From: Parasponia andersonii
Lineage: Eukaryota > Streptophyta > Magnoliopsida > Rosales > Cannabaceae
DNA: 64,000 nt
Assembly: GCA_002914805.1 (NCBI GenBank)
Contig: JXTB01000211.1
Location: forward strand, 294,333-358,332
Direction of reading: 5' to 3'
Both the position numbers and the translations under genes were made by a program. The notes under the pieces are model-generated. The model was not told the origin of the DNA. It saw only the letters and a program-made list of their open reading frames with translations, and did no database searches. Below are positions 33,789-45,201 of the stretch, one piece after another (the first letter of the stretch is position 1; every line of letters begins with the position of its first letter).

Positions 33789-36700
33789 TTCTCCTCTCTT
33801 TATAGGAATTTCGTCCTGAAATTTAAGTACTAACCGAGAATAAGAACAATATTTTAAGAAATAGCCACTGAGAGTGTAGGGAATACTTGACTACAGAATT
33901 TACGAGTAGGAAACCGAACGCAAGTTAATGAAAGCATGAAACAGACAGTCCTCACTTAGCATCAAAGCCCCACCAACATACCGTACTACACTATGGTATG
34001 GTATAAGGACGCACATGGAAAGATCAAAATTATAAGATGGCTCAACAATAGGCACAAGAATCTCAACACCCATAGTTGGAAACGATAACTTTAAGTATGT
34101 GAGCAGTCAAAAGATAATTGAAATAACCATGGCTAGAAGCCAAGAATACAGGGCTCTGAACACTGATTGTAAGGTACCAAACTAGAACAACAGACCAAAT
34201 ATTTGATACAAGAATACCGTCCCCCTGATCATATCAGATCAATAATCTCCTGGGACATATCTATTTGTCTGCAACTAGTTTCCGGTCATAGACAATCTCC
34301 GAGTCAATGACTCCAACAAGAGTCTCATTTCAAGCACAGAACACAATAGAATAGAGTTTAAAACGAAGAATAAAGATCCTTGTGTTACACCACACAAGAT
34401 AAACGAGTTTAGAGATTAGAGGTGACAAAGAGAGATCAATGGTTCACAACCATTTTCTGTTCTCCGATTAGAGTGAGGAATAACACAAAACACAAACCAC
34501 TTCTAGTCAAACACAAGACTAGGGCACCTAAACTGGAAATTACCAATGCAAAATATTAGTGCAAACCTCAATCTCAAAGGCAAGCATCCAAACATAAGAA
34601 ATTTTAAAAGCATTTCAAACATTTTATCCAGTATAAAGCCTCATTAAAGAAAATAAAAATGAATGCTAACCCAAAGACTCTACAAGTCCTTGATATAAAG
34701 AGAACTCCATGGACACAATCCAACGTCCTAAAAATATACATATATAACAATTGAAATCGACACTTAACGCCCCAGAAATAAGGTTCTAACAGGATAGGCT
34801 GCCTGGTACCACTCTTGAGTGACGCATGTCTCCCATGAAACCTCATTTCAAATTTTTTTTTTATATAAACAATTTTGAAAACATTTTTGAAAACATTGAA
34901 TGTAAAAAGTGTTGGGGCCTAGGAAGACTATACTAGTTCACAATATGGTTTCTCCCTGGCCAGCTCTTTACAATATAAACGTAGAGTCCAATGACTCTTA
35001 AGATAAAAATCCATAAGAGATCTCAGTCCAATCACCATTAGCCATATAACAATAACCATGTTATATCTAATTTAAGTCCAGTAAGGGAATTAGATCCAAT
35101 TCAACATCAACATTTAGTAAAAATTTTACTCTATACATATATGATGACAATCTCTAGTAAACACAAGCATCAACCTAAGGTTGAGTGATACACAGTAACC
35201 ATTTAGTAAAACAAATATGGAATGCATAAAAAAGACACTAGTTTGTCCTACATAACAAACAAAATAGATATTTATCACGTAATCTGCATCTACTTGATAA
35301 AATAATAAATGAGGCTATATTTAAATTATCATGTTAGATTTTCGTTACAAAATTAATAAGGAATTTGGGCCTCAATCCATGTCACAACTAAACACAAAGT
35401 AATATTTTTATAGAATTCTAAAATATTCTCCAAACTAATTAAACAAGTTTCTCAAAAAAATTTTGAAATTTCACACTTTTTTTTTAACGTACGGAAGGAA
35501 AAATTGGGTAGTTTAGAAAATATTAAAGTGTGAAATATTGCCAAAGCATTTTCTCAAGATGGGTAAAACAAACAACGATTCTTACTTAACCTTTTAAAAT
35601 AAGCATTAAAGTTCATCAAGGTTTATACTAGGCATAACAAACTAATTAACATATAGATGAACTCCATATATTGGAAAGCTAGAATCAAATCTTCAAGAAG
35701 AATATCACATACTCAAATGCATCACTTACGGCTTGTTAAACATAAAGCCAATGCATATAACTCAAATTTATCAAATGTATAACCAAGACATATAACTCAA
35801 TGCCTTTCATTGATTTTGCAAATCAAAATTTCATCCTCCTCCCAAGTTTTCTCAATACTGGGGAGACTGGCAAAAACCAATCATACAATGCCCAAAACCT
35901 AACTAAAACCAATCCTGCATAACTCCAATGTAATTTTGTTCACACCGTGGGAAATTAAGTTAACATGAGTCATTATACTAAACAATCGAAAAATACCAAG
36001 GGACCATGCATTAACCAACAAGGTAAACTACATCAAAGCAAGCTTAGAAGAAATATGCAATTGGAACCATCGAACACCCAAGGCACAAGTGACAAGCTGC
36101 ACAGAATTTAAATCAAAATTCTCAATTCAAATATTTTCATAATACAAACAGTCATATAAATTTCCATTCCGTAGGCAATACATTCTAGAGAAAATCAGAA
36201 GCACAAATCTTCAAACACACTCATGAAGCTAATGATTTTTCCCCAAAATCATCTTCAATCCATACCAAAGATTACCGAGTATTTAAACATGCGAATATTC
36301 TTATTCAAAACTTTTCTTAAGTAACTTACATTCATTCGTTTATATCTCAAGTAAACCTATGAGTCAATTTACGAAAACATTCATTTGATCTCAAATCAAG
36401 TATTAAGTAAGGATTGAAAAATACTTAGTAATCTACTAAGTCCAAAAATTAGAGAAGGTACTTGAAAAGTTTGATTTATGTATATATATTCATAGAAATA
36501 AACTACTCTGGTCTAGAGGTCCTTCAAATCAATACCACCTAATGTAAAATAAAACCTCACTATTATACGAATAAGTTGGTAGTTTCACAAGACTTGATCT
36601 CAAAGTAGCATATTAGTTTAAAAACAATAGCTCTTTTGAAAAAGTGTATTAATTTTACCCAACTAATACCCAAGTTAAAATGCTCATAATCCCTTTGAAA

Positions 36701-37615
36701 ACAAACATGTCACTTTGGTCAAATATAAAGGTTTATGTCATTTAAAATGTTAATTGTCAACTTGAAATTTTCAAAAGTTCCAAAATCAAATGATTTAGTT
36801 TTTAAAATCCCACCAAACTCTCAACAAGTCAATAAGCCTCATTCAAAGAACTCTAATAATAGAACCAGATGAAACTAGAAAAATACAGTCACTATAGTAA
36901 AACAATGTCTCAAATTACCAAACTAACCACTTAATCAACGAGCATGCTATGCAAAAAGGTATCATCAATGCAAACACTCAAATGTAGAGCCAAGTCATGA
37001 TGCATCCAAATCAAGTGATCATGAAGGTGTCAAATTTCAAGAAAATACTATCTCAGTCTAATAAACACCAATAAAGTCAAGCCGCAATAGTGAAGTGCAA
37101 ATACTCAACCAGTGTATCACAAGCTGAAATCCTCGAGAAATTAAAACCACAATCAAATGCTACAAACAACAGTGACCACAAAACCCGAGAGACAACATAT
37201 AGTAACCCATAAGACAGTCAAACACAACAACTAAGGTACAAGATACCGGATTGCTACCTTTAGAACCCACGAGGTTCACGTAGCCTACAACCTGAATGGA
37301 CGGAAGAGTACAAGAACGAACGTCCATTCGAAACGAAGGATTACGCTAAGAGCAGAAATCAATAGTCTCATGTCAACTCGACACTTCAGAGATTGACATT
37401 CCTCGAAAGTCACCATCCCAAAGAGACCAGAATTTCGCTTTGAAAAAGTTTAAGAGAGGACTTGGAAGGAAGTGGAGCAAAAGTAACTTATCTAGCCAAT
37501 CCTTAAGTGATGTATGAGGTATTTATCAAAACTATTTCCAAAACATTTTTAAACACTAAAAACTTACACAAGCTCGATCCCAAACGGATCTGAAGCCATG
37601 CTCTGGTACCAATTC
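33789..37615 (-). other. Internal region of the LARD-like element, no coding sequence seen
   Basis: 3827 bp of A-rich (plus strand) sequence with frequent stops in all frames. The only moderately long frame (34846-34604, minus) has no recognisable motif. The minus-strand 5' end carries the primer-binding site and a GC-richer stretch (37250-37460), as expected of a packaged leader. The 3' end carries the polypurine tract at 33789-33801. Confidence 0.75.
37595..37611 (-). other. Primer-binding site of the LARD-like element
   Basis: On the minus strand TGGTACCAGAGCATGGC differs from the plant initiator tRNA-Met complementary site TGGTATCAGAGC by one base in the first twelve. It lies four bases inside the LTR, which fixes the orientation of the element. 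Confidence 0.8.
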
Positions 37616-39992
37616 TGTCACGACCTAAAATCCCAGGTTGTGACTTTTTAGTAATTTTGAGTGTAAATTAATATAAATAAAGAATTTTACAAAATTCGGA
37701 GAGAACCCAGTACTTGGATATTTCATTTTAGTCCTTGACTCATTAGAAATTATATAAAAAGGGAATGCATCTTTAGTTTAATTTATTAAGAGAGATAGGC
37801 CAATTAAAATTTGATGAAACATAGTTAATTTGTACAAAAACTTGATTTGAAAAAAACTCTAGTGTTAATTAAAATAAAGTTCGTAAATCTTGAGTCGGAA
37901 AGTCCAAAAATTGATTTACAGAATTAATCAAAATTTCTAAGCACTTAAAACTTTAAAAATATGCTCCTTAGGAATTATAGGGTCCCATATATATATATAT
38001 ATACCAAATCCTCAAATAGTAGTAAATACATCCTCATACGTTCACTTAGTAGACTCAATGAACTTGCCTAAATAGTTAGACATGGAGAAAGAGTGAGACA
38101 AAGAAAAGTACCAACCCAAGGAGGAATAAGACCACGAGCCTAAGCTAAGNGGGGGGGGAAGAGAAGGGGTGAGCTCGAAAGTTCAGTAGGAAAGCTGTTA
38201 CCTCAATTAAAACCTTTTTAGTGATGGAAAACCCCTGCATGGTTAGTTTAATCCAAAATAACTTTACAAAACCATACATAAAATATCCAAAGTGTTCCCG
38301 AAGGAACCAAGGTGGGGGGGGGAAGAGAAGGGGTGAGCTCGAAAGTTCAGTAGGAAAGCTGTTACCTCAATTAAAACCTTTTTAGTGATGGAAAACCCCT
38401 GCATGGTTAGTTTAATCCAAAATAACTTTACAAAACCATACATAAAATATCCAAAACTGAGAGTCCATATACACATATATATATATATATATCGAGGTAC
38501 GAAAAACATAATATCCCAAAACTAATCAGTCCATAAACACATGACACAAATCCACCCATATCCATGAGTTCACCACCTCTCATCAACGGAAACCAGGGTG
38601 TTGGCACTACATGAACCATACAGCCTACCTGACACCTAGTCTATAACCGGAGGGGACACCCGTGTGTTGCCTACCAAACCTGGAGGGACAACCGCATTAC
38701 CTACGCCTGCCAAATGGGGAGTTAATCAGAAGAAATACCCCGTGCGGGTTCACGGACTCTCACCATTGGTAGGGCCGCAGCGCCACACTGTAAAAACCCT
38801 ATGATGCTAACCTGGGACTCATGTGTGATCCTATGATATGTGTATTCTGAACTGATGTATAAAAGTAGCCATGCAGTAAATTAACTTCAAATGATGCTCT
38901 GGTTTTTAATAAAATAAATTATTAAATTTTGTAGAAAAATGGACAGCATAACGGTCCTATTTTAACATAACCAAAAATAACTTGCACTCAGAAAATTCCC
39001 AGAGCATTCCAATATATAAATCATACCATTCAATCCCATCACAGATATTTAAAAGTTCTAAAATCATATTTGTTCTCATATGTTGCAAAAAATAAGTTTT
39101 ATATAAAACGACGTAAAAGAGAGGTAACCAAATCCCTACCTCACTAGAATAGTGATACCACGCTATTGGATTCTCAAGGTGCCGTTCGACGATCATTCGG
39201 AGGGTCAGAAATTAATTCCACGCCCTCGATCGTCCTCTTGCAAAAAACCAACTTCTCACCGGAGCTTCAATTCCATAAACGGACCTCTTCACTGAATTCC
39301 TAGCACCCAAAATAGCTAGGTTAGACATATGACTTGTCCAATTCAGGTCCGGGCCCACACCAGACCGATGGCACTCAAAACGAGACAAAAATCTCGACCG
39401 TCCGATCTCGATTTTTATGCTGATCACCAAACGACACAATATATATATCAAACTTGTCTATTTTCCGAGTACATTCCAAAAATGACAACAAAAACGAAAT
39501 CTAACAGTCGGATCAAAAACTAAAATTCAAGACTCAAAATACCCTAAAATGGCAGCTTTCAATTTGGATAAAATGGGATTGTGAAATATATACCTTGACA
39601 ATCCTTGAGACGATACGAATCCAACGGGACTGGTTAGAGATTGAATAGATGCCGGAATCTTCGCCGGCGACGAAAAAACCGAAGCGACTATTTCTCCTCC
39701 TCCGGCGACGGCGAGCGGCTCCGGCGCCCTACAGCTGGTTGGCCCTATTTCGTGGTGGCCTAGGGGAGCTCCACCAGTGGTCTGCTCGGCTGGACGATGG
39801 CTGGCAGTACCTTGGCGGCTTCCTGCATTCCTTCGATTGAGAGAATGAGAGAGACGAGAGATAGAGAGAGTGAATCGGGGGGGAAGGGGCGAGAGGGAGA
39901 GAGAAAAAGAGAGATACATATATATTTAATCAGTTTTTTTTTAAAAGATAGTCAAATGACCATTCGACCCCTAAAAAAATTGGGTTTTTACA
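37616..39992 (-). repeat. 5' LTR of the LARD-like element
   Basis: Starts (plus strand) TGTCACGACCTAAAATCCCA and ends TGGGTTTTTACA. The near-terminal segment contains TCACGACC...GGTTGTGA, a short inverted repeat. Reading frames on both strands at 39527-39919 are by-products of a GC-rich stretch, not genes. Confidence 0.9.
38150..38455. repeat. Single-N join with exact 141-bp duplication (assembly join)
   Basis: After the N at 38150, positions 38151-38291 are repeated as 38315-38455 with the same length, separated by 23 bp. The other LTR has a single copy. The pattern matches the other single-N join at 17204 and is best read as unmerged contig ends at a poly-G run. Confidence 0.85.
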
Positions 39993-41032
39993 AGGGCATT
40001 CTAAATTATCTTTCATATAACTTGTCTTTCATCGTAATGCAGTATTTTAAGAATCTATTTTCCTGAAGGTAAATCTCTTTCCCCAACTTTTCCTCTATTG
40101 AAATTCTTCCAGCAAAGTTTATTTTTGGTATATACTTATACAAGTTTCTTTTCCCACATTTGGTTTATTAACTGTGGATTCTTTTGAAATATTACTTAAA
40201 CTACCAAAATGCTTACGTGTGCATTTTTATTTTTACTTTTAGTTTCATTATCTAATATTGTAATTTGCACATAGAAAGTTACTGCCAGTGTAAAAAATAT
40301 GTACACTTATATATATGTATATAGTTAAATTGTAAATTCTTAAATAGGCATTCATACGTTTTGAAGGATTCTGCTACAAAGACACTGTTACAAAAGTATA
40401 TAATATGTGTGGATAATATATGTATATATAAAAATATTTTTTATTCGCCAACCATCACTTAAATGTCAGAAATCATTTTTCAATTTTATTACCCTTTTTG
40501 TCTTTATAACTTAGTATAGCACATGGGCAATGGTGTTAAATGGCTCAGTCAATATTTCATTAAGTGCGATATCATATTACAATTTCTAATAAAGAAGTAG
40601 AGTAAAAAAATAAACTATTGCAAAATTAGTTTTGTATCATATTATTACATATGTTAATCCTTAATAAACAAGTAGTGTTGAAACGTGACATTTTTAACAT
40701 ACCTTTAGAAAACAACCAGTGGTTCGTTTTAACTATTCAGTCAGTTAGTTAAATTAGGTTGTGATTTTTGGTTGCATATGGACATAAGAACTTAACACAG
40801 TTTCTATAAACCAGGTCGAGGAGAACAATATTTTACTACCAAATTGATTTTGTATCATATTATTGCATGTGTTACACTTTAATAAACAAGGAGTGTTGAA
40901 ACATGGCATTGTCAACAAAGCTTAAAAAACTAACCATGGTCCGTTCAAGTTTCAACTGTTCAGCTAGCTAGTAAAATTAGGTTGTGGTTGCATGTGGACA
41001 TAAGAACTGAACAAAGTTTCCTAACCTTTCAG
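39993..41032 (+). repeat. APC4 intron with a ~220-bp tandem duplication
   Basis: AT-rich intron. Positions 40624-40806 and 40846-41025 are diverged copies of one unit (TTTTGTATCATATTATT...GGACATAAGAACT), with the second copy ending next to the last APC4 exon. A short piece at 40045-40072 (CAG/TATTTTAAGAATC...GAAG/GTAAAT) has exon-like borders but I cannot identify it. Confidence 0.7.
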
Positions 41033-41141
41033 TTGACTTGTCGTACTAATAGTGTCAAGAAGTGTTGCTTGTGTATTTGTTGCAAGAAAGTGTGCCTTGG
41101 TCTAAATTTTAGAGGAGGATGAAGTCTCAGAGATAGAATAA
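41033..41141 (+). pseudogene. APC4: APC4 final exon and stop
   Basis: From 41040 this reads VVLIVSRSVACVFVARKCAL, V, a TAA stop where the family has Tyr, then ILEEDEVSEIE and the stop TAA at 41139-41141. The acidic E/D-rich end and the ACVFAARKRAL-like segment are the C-terminus of plant APC4. The acceptor is CCTTTCAG at 41032. Confidence 0.9.
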
Positions 41142-41784
41142 CTGGGCATGTCAAAGTGGTAATAATTTTTGTTAATTTAGTCTGTAGCACAAATATATTG
41201 AATGGTTTGATTTATTTTTGACTTATGTTTCTCAACATATATCATAAAGTCGTGCTCATTGATTAGGAGCTATTATGTTGCAAATTGGAAACAATATATA
41301 TGAAGGTTTAATATTTCTTTTAAACGATATTGAGCATAGACCTTTGGGGGTTTAACCACATTGGGGTTGCCTGGTCAAAAAGAATTACTACGATAGGCTT
41401 TATTCCTACTCACAAAGATTCAATTTAAGTATTGTCTTTCAAGCGCAGCTTAGGAAGATTCAATTTAAGTATTGTCTTTCAAGCGCAGCTTAGGAAGGTT
41501 CTAATCTGCATGAACATAAAATATGCTCTATTTAGTCATATTTACTTTCATAGTGGGATATATTTTCCATCCATCAATGAAAATATTGTACAATGCAATA
41601 AAAGTACAAAGAGTGATCGGACACAACTTATGGTACAATGCAATAAAAGTACAATGAAAGCCATATATATGCACAGACCCAATTCACAGTTTTATTAGAA
41701 TATTGTAATGAAATCTATTTTTTTTTTCCTTCTTTATTTTCGAGAGGTAGTAAAAGATGGTTGTGTATTATATAAAAAGGTACC
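41142..41784. repeat. Downstream of APC4, with short tandem duplications
   Basis: A 40-bp unit is perfectly duplicated at 41417-41456 and 41457-41496. A GTACAATGCAATAAAAGTACAA phrase occurs twice, near 41588 and 41634. The part from about 41645 is the intron side of the duplicated NOL12-like block (see next entries). Confidence 0.75.
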
Positions 41785-41896
41785 TAAGATAAGATAATGG
41801 AAACACCTTTATTCTTTAGAGGCTTCTTCTTTATGTGGAGACCTCGCGACGACGTAGCTGTAATTGGTTGTTCGATCTCGTCCTCCGTTGTTATAC
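41785..41896 (-). pseudogene. NOL12/RRP17-like exon fragment, duplicate copy
   Basis: On the minus strand this reads ITTEDEIEQPITATSSRGLH, IKKKPLKNKGVSIIL, parallel to the fragment at 42464-42607 (LTIEDEVEE...RGLHIKRSVVKNKGLFISF). It ends at TTAG/GTACCT, a good donor that the other copy has lost. The flanking intron (41645-41784) also matches 42343-42463, so a whole exon-intron block was duplicated about 700 bp apart. No second exon follows this copy. Confidence 0.62.
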
Positions 41897-42182
41897 CATT
41901 TCCATTACACTACCTATATAAGCAAGTCACTAAAACTTGTGTCCTAAGTACATAGGTAAACACATGGATGAATAGGACAAGGAGATGCTTCTCTTATCTC
42001 CATTCTCATTACGGTCTAATATGAATTACTAAATATGGCCTCAATGTATTAGAAATGCAAAACAAGTTTGCGACTCCATCTATCCAATATATTAACCAAA
42101 TTTGCACAATGAAAGCTATAGAGCAAGAGCGAAATAACACCAAAGGAATATTAATGAGTTATATCCAAACTTTTTTGTGCAC

Positions 42183-42607
42183 CTTAATATGCTTTCGTAT
42201 TTGGGCCTCGTCTTGCAGTTTTAGGGCTTCCTTTCTTCTCTTCTTCTTCCTCTTCTGAAACCCAGTAACGTAGTTCCTTCACAAACCAAACCCCAAAGTT
42301 CAAAAGCACAAAAATAGACCCAAAAAATTACATTATAGCTCCAAAGCCATACATATGTAAAGACCCAATTCATAGTTTGATTAGAATATTGTAATGAAGT
42401 CAGTTTTTTTCCCTTCTTTGTCGGGAGGTAGTAAAATGGGGTTATGTATTGTATAAAAAAATTCTTGAGATCCTTTTTGTCAAAGCTAATGAAAAGACCT
42501 TTATTCTTGACAACGCTCCTCTTTATATGGAGACCTCGGGACAGTGGAGCTATAATTAGCTATTCTTCAACCTCGTCCTCTATTGTTAAACTACGACTTA
42601 GTGCTGT
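42183..42607 (-). pseudogene. NOL12/RRP17-like nucleolar protein, two exon fragments
   Basis: Minus-strand exon A (42607-42464) reads TALSRSLTIEDEVEE*LIIA then PLSRGLHIKRSVVKNKGLFI, SFDKKDLK. Exon B (42272-42183) reads YVTGFQKRKKKRRKEALKLQ then DEAQIRKHIK. The order SFDEKDLK / YVTGFHKRKKKRRKEA is the hallmark of the plant NOL12/RRP17 family, nucleolar proteins involved in pre-rRNA processing. One in-frame TAG, a lost donor (AAG/AAT) and absence of any downstream exon show it is a pseudogene or gene fragment. Its start codon is not clear; sequence upstream to 42660 may be the beginning. It is convergent with APC4, 0.7-1.5 kb away. The family call is from memory of the motif. Confidence 0.7.
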
Positions 42608-42660
42608 GCGGAATAGCAGAGGATTAAGCTCCTCATGGAGGTTTCCTTCGGGTTACTGCT

Positions 42661-43411
42661 GACTTTCATCTCATCAGTGTTAACAGGCCTCCGCTTTGGT
42701 TCGGGTTTGTTCATTTGATTCCTTGGGTAGGTTTGCTATGGTGATGTGAGACCCAAGCCAATCATAACTAGATGGTCCCTTTGTCCAAAAACAAAAACCA
42801 AAACCAAAAAAGCTCAACCAAACACCAACAAAATCAATTTTTTCTTCTCTCTCTCGAAATGTATACTACGTGTATTTTATTTGCAAAATTTATGTTTTTT
42901 TTTGTATGTATTTCATATTTTCATGTATAGAAAGCATACACAAAACGGATACGGTATAACTAAAATAAACAAGGCAGATATTGATGAAATATAAGGCAAC
43001 AAATTAGGTATTTTTAGGCTAAATTTCACTTGACCAATAGGTGATTAAGGCCCAAATAGGAAAACAAAGTTGCACATTCTTTTATTTCTTTTTCTTCTTA
43101 TTGTTATTATTTTAGTGTTTGCCTCCGAATCATGTAAAGCGTCTCAAAATGTCATCCAAACTACTTAACAATTCAACTTCTTATATCACAAAAATGATCA
43201 ATCTGTCAAGCAAATTGATAGAAAAATTGTGCAAACTTATCATCATATTTAAGTTTAAAAGGATATTCGGTAATTAAGCATGTCAAATGAGCTCCCTATT
43301 ATTTTTTTTCTTTTTTGGCATAATAGAGTGATGATTTAGTGAAATATAGGCAAAATTAAAGCTTTCAATAATTTGTAGGAAATATTGACATTATTTGAGA
43401 TACACATAAAT
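42661..43411. other. AT-rich intergenic sequence
   Basis: Nothing recognisable apart from CT and A-rich tracts. Confidence 0.5.
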
Positions 43412-43975
43412 AAAGCAAACAAACAGCTTCTTAGGCATACAATAAAATAAAAGGAATAGCTTTTTGGCAAATCCAAAAGTAGAACTTGGTCATAATATAA
43501 GAGATTTTTATTTTACTTACCAAAAATTAAAAAAAAAAAAAGAAAAAAAGCAATAATAATACTCTATCCTCCCCACAATTTTTATGTTCTCTCTCTATAG
43601 TAAAGCAAACAAACAAACAGCTTCTTAGGCATACAACAAAAAAAGGAAAACTTTTTGACAAATCCAAAGGTAGAACTTGGTTATAATATGAGAAATTTTT
43701 ATTTCACTTACCAAAAATAAAATTAAGATAAAAAGCAATAATAATACTCTATCCTCCCACAGTTTTTATGTTCTCTCTCTATCTCTATCTCTATAGTAAA
43801 GCAAGCAAATAAACAACTTCTTAGGCATACAAGAAAATAGAAGAAAAAGCATTTTGACAAATCTAAAAATAGAACTTGGTCATAATATGAGAGATTTTTA
43901 TTTCACTTACCAAAAATGAAAATAAGAAAAAGAGCAATAATAATACTCTATCCTCCCACTGTTTTTATGCTTTCA
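43412..43975. repeat. Three-copy tandem repeat, ~190 bp unit
   Basis: Copies begin at 43412, 43602 and 43798 with AAAGCAAACAAACAGCTTC and end at CTATCCTCCCACAGTTTTTATG plus a CTCTCTAT run. Copy 1 differs mainly in its A-run length. Confidence 0.88.
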
Positions 43976-44568
43976 ATTCGATTGTTTACCCATATTTCAA
44001 AATTTATTTATATTATAAAGGATACACAAATTTTTAGTTCCATAAATGAATAGGTTATAACTGTAAAAGAATATAAGTATGGCCTTTTTGTAATTTTAAA
44101 CTTATTTTTTGGTACGTGTAAAATTATACCGTTATATTTAGAATCTCAAAAAATATTTATTATTAGTATCTAAATTAAATTCTACACTGAACACAGAACC
44201 TGAATTGATGATATTTTATTTCTGCTACTCAAATCTTTCGAAAATAGCTTAAAACACTCAATATAAATTATCAATTTTATACACAGAAGTTAGAAATGTA
44301 CAAAAAATTTAAATATAGAGGTCTAATTTTCGATAAGTTCATAGACATAGTCAAAACTGTAAAAAAACCATACTTCATAACATTTTTTGTAATTAATTCA
44401 AAAAAGAACTAATAAAAAATGGGTGGTTATATTGTCATCCCTCTTTTTTCTCTCACAATTCCTTTTCTAATTAGACACCTTCTTAAAATTTGAAATTTAA
44501 ATATTTTCTTAATTCACTCTTTTTTAATATTACTTATTCCAAAATAAGACATTGACAAGAAAATCTAT
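43976..44568. other. AT-rich intergenic sequence left of gypsy C
   Basis: No coding or repeat structure recognised. It ends in the target-site copy TCTAT at 44564-44568. Confidence 0.5.
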
Positions 44569-45201
44569 TGTTGACGGAGGTTTTGTCAACAATGAATTTA
44601 GGAAATTGCAAGATGTAGTTTGTGTGTGAAAAAGGTTAATAAATCAAATCAAATAAAGAGACAAAAATTTTAGAGTGGTTCAACCCCAAAAAAGATGAGC
44701 TTACGTCCACTGCTTTCACTACTTTCTGGAAGATTACAAGAGAGTACAGAGTATGTTCAGAAAGTGAAAGAGAGTCTCTCCGTTTTTCCAAAAAGAAAAA
44801 GCTCCTTACGGCAGTATTGAACTTCCCCTTAAATAGGTGAGGGTAGTTCAATATTTCTCAATTATGAAAACGAGTAAGTGTGTAATCAGAAAATACAATT
44901 TGAGTAACAATATAACTGGGTAATAACTTAAATAAGATGACTGGTCGATCCTGAAAGAGAAACTTTTGTTTCTTTCTTTATAGATTACCCGCTTGATGAA
45001 GCTTGATCTAGTTTCCTTTTTATTCTGGTCGCACTTAACTCGTTCAGAGGAGGTCGCACTTAACTCGTTCGAAGGAGGTTGCACTTGACTCGTTCGGAGG
45101 AGGTTGCACTTGACTTACTCATGTGACCTGACACATCCACTTAGTCACTAACTTTTCCCTTTTTGGCATTGACCAACATATAGTTTTCAGACCGCACAAC
45201 A
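44569..45201 (-). repeat. 3' LTR of gypsy C
   Basis: Aligns with 55073-55707. It contains a 25-bp tandem unit (GTCGCACTTAACTCGTTCGG type) repeated about four times at 45028-45117, conserved in the other LTR at about 55534-55625. A TATTTAAGG element on the minus strand near 44835 is a possible TATA box. Confidence 0.93.

Larger units (their letters stand above)
31580..39992 (-). mobile_element. LARD-like non-autonomous LTR element, antisense in the APC4 intron
   Basis: Long direct repeats at 31580-33788 (2209 bp) and 37616-39992 (2377 bp including an assembly duplication, so about 2213 bp) flank a 3.8-kb internal region. Orientation comes from the primer-binding site on the minus strand (TGGTACCAGAGCATGGC at 37611-37595, close to the initiator tRNA-Met type), four bases inside the right LTR. 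A purine tract (AAAGAGAGGAGAA) lies just before the left LTR on the minus strand. LTR termini are TGTAAAAACCC...GGTCGTGACA. I find no gag or pol motif in the internal region. Long LTRs, priming signals and no genes match the large retrotransposon derivative (LARD) class. No clear target duplication (AGATA against AGGGC). Confidence 0.85.
10098..41141 (+). pseudogene. APC4: APC4 pseudogene (anaphase-promoting complex subunit 4), split by three transposons
   Basis: Fifteen short coding pieces on the + strand translate, in order, to segments of plant APC4, a scaffold subunit of the nuclear APC/C ubiquitin ligase that drives mitotic exit. The N-terminal WD40 part is seen at 10098 and 20179 ([14 protein letters not shown], then [20 protein letters not shown]). 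The central APC4 domain runs from 21103 to 31089, and the acidic C-terminus with its stop is at 41033-41141. Most splice borders are good GT/AG pairs with consistent phase, so this is a decayed gene in place and not a processed copy. At least nine in-frame stops and several frameshifts break it, and the start codon and exons for the middle of the WD40 domain are missing. I recall the family sequence from memory and have not aligned it, but the colinear match over many exons is strong. Confidence 0.88.

Noticed and set aside
38264..38619. Overlapping minus-strand frames in the LARD-like LTR
   Set aside because: They run through the falsely duplicated segment and a TA run; no conserved protein.
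39527..39919. 130-codon minus-strand frame and overlapping plus-strand frames
   Set aside because: They lie inside the GC-rich part of the LARD-like LTR; the other LTR does not keep the frame and no motif is present.
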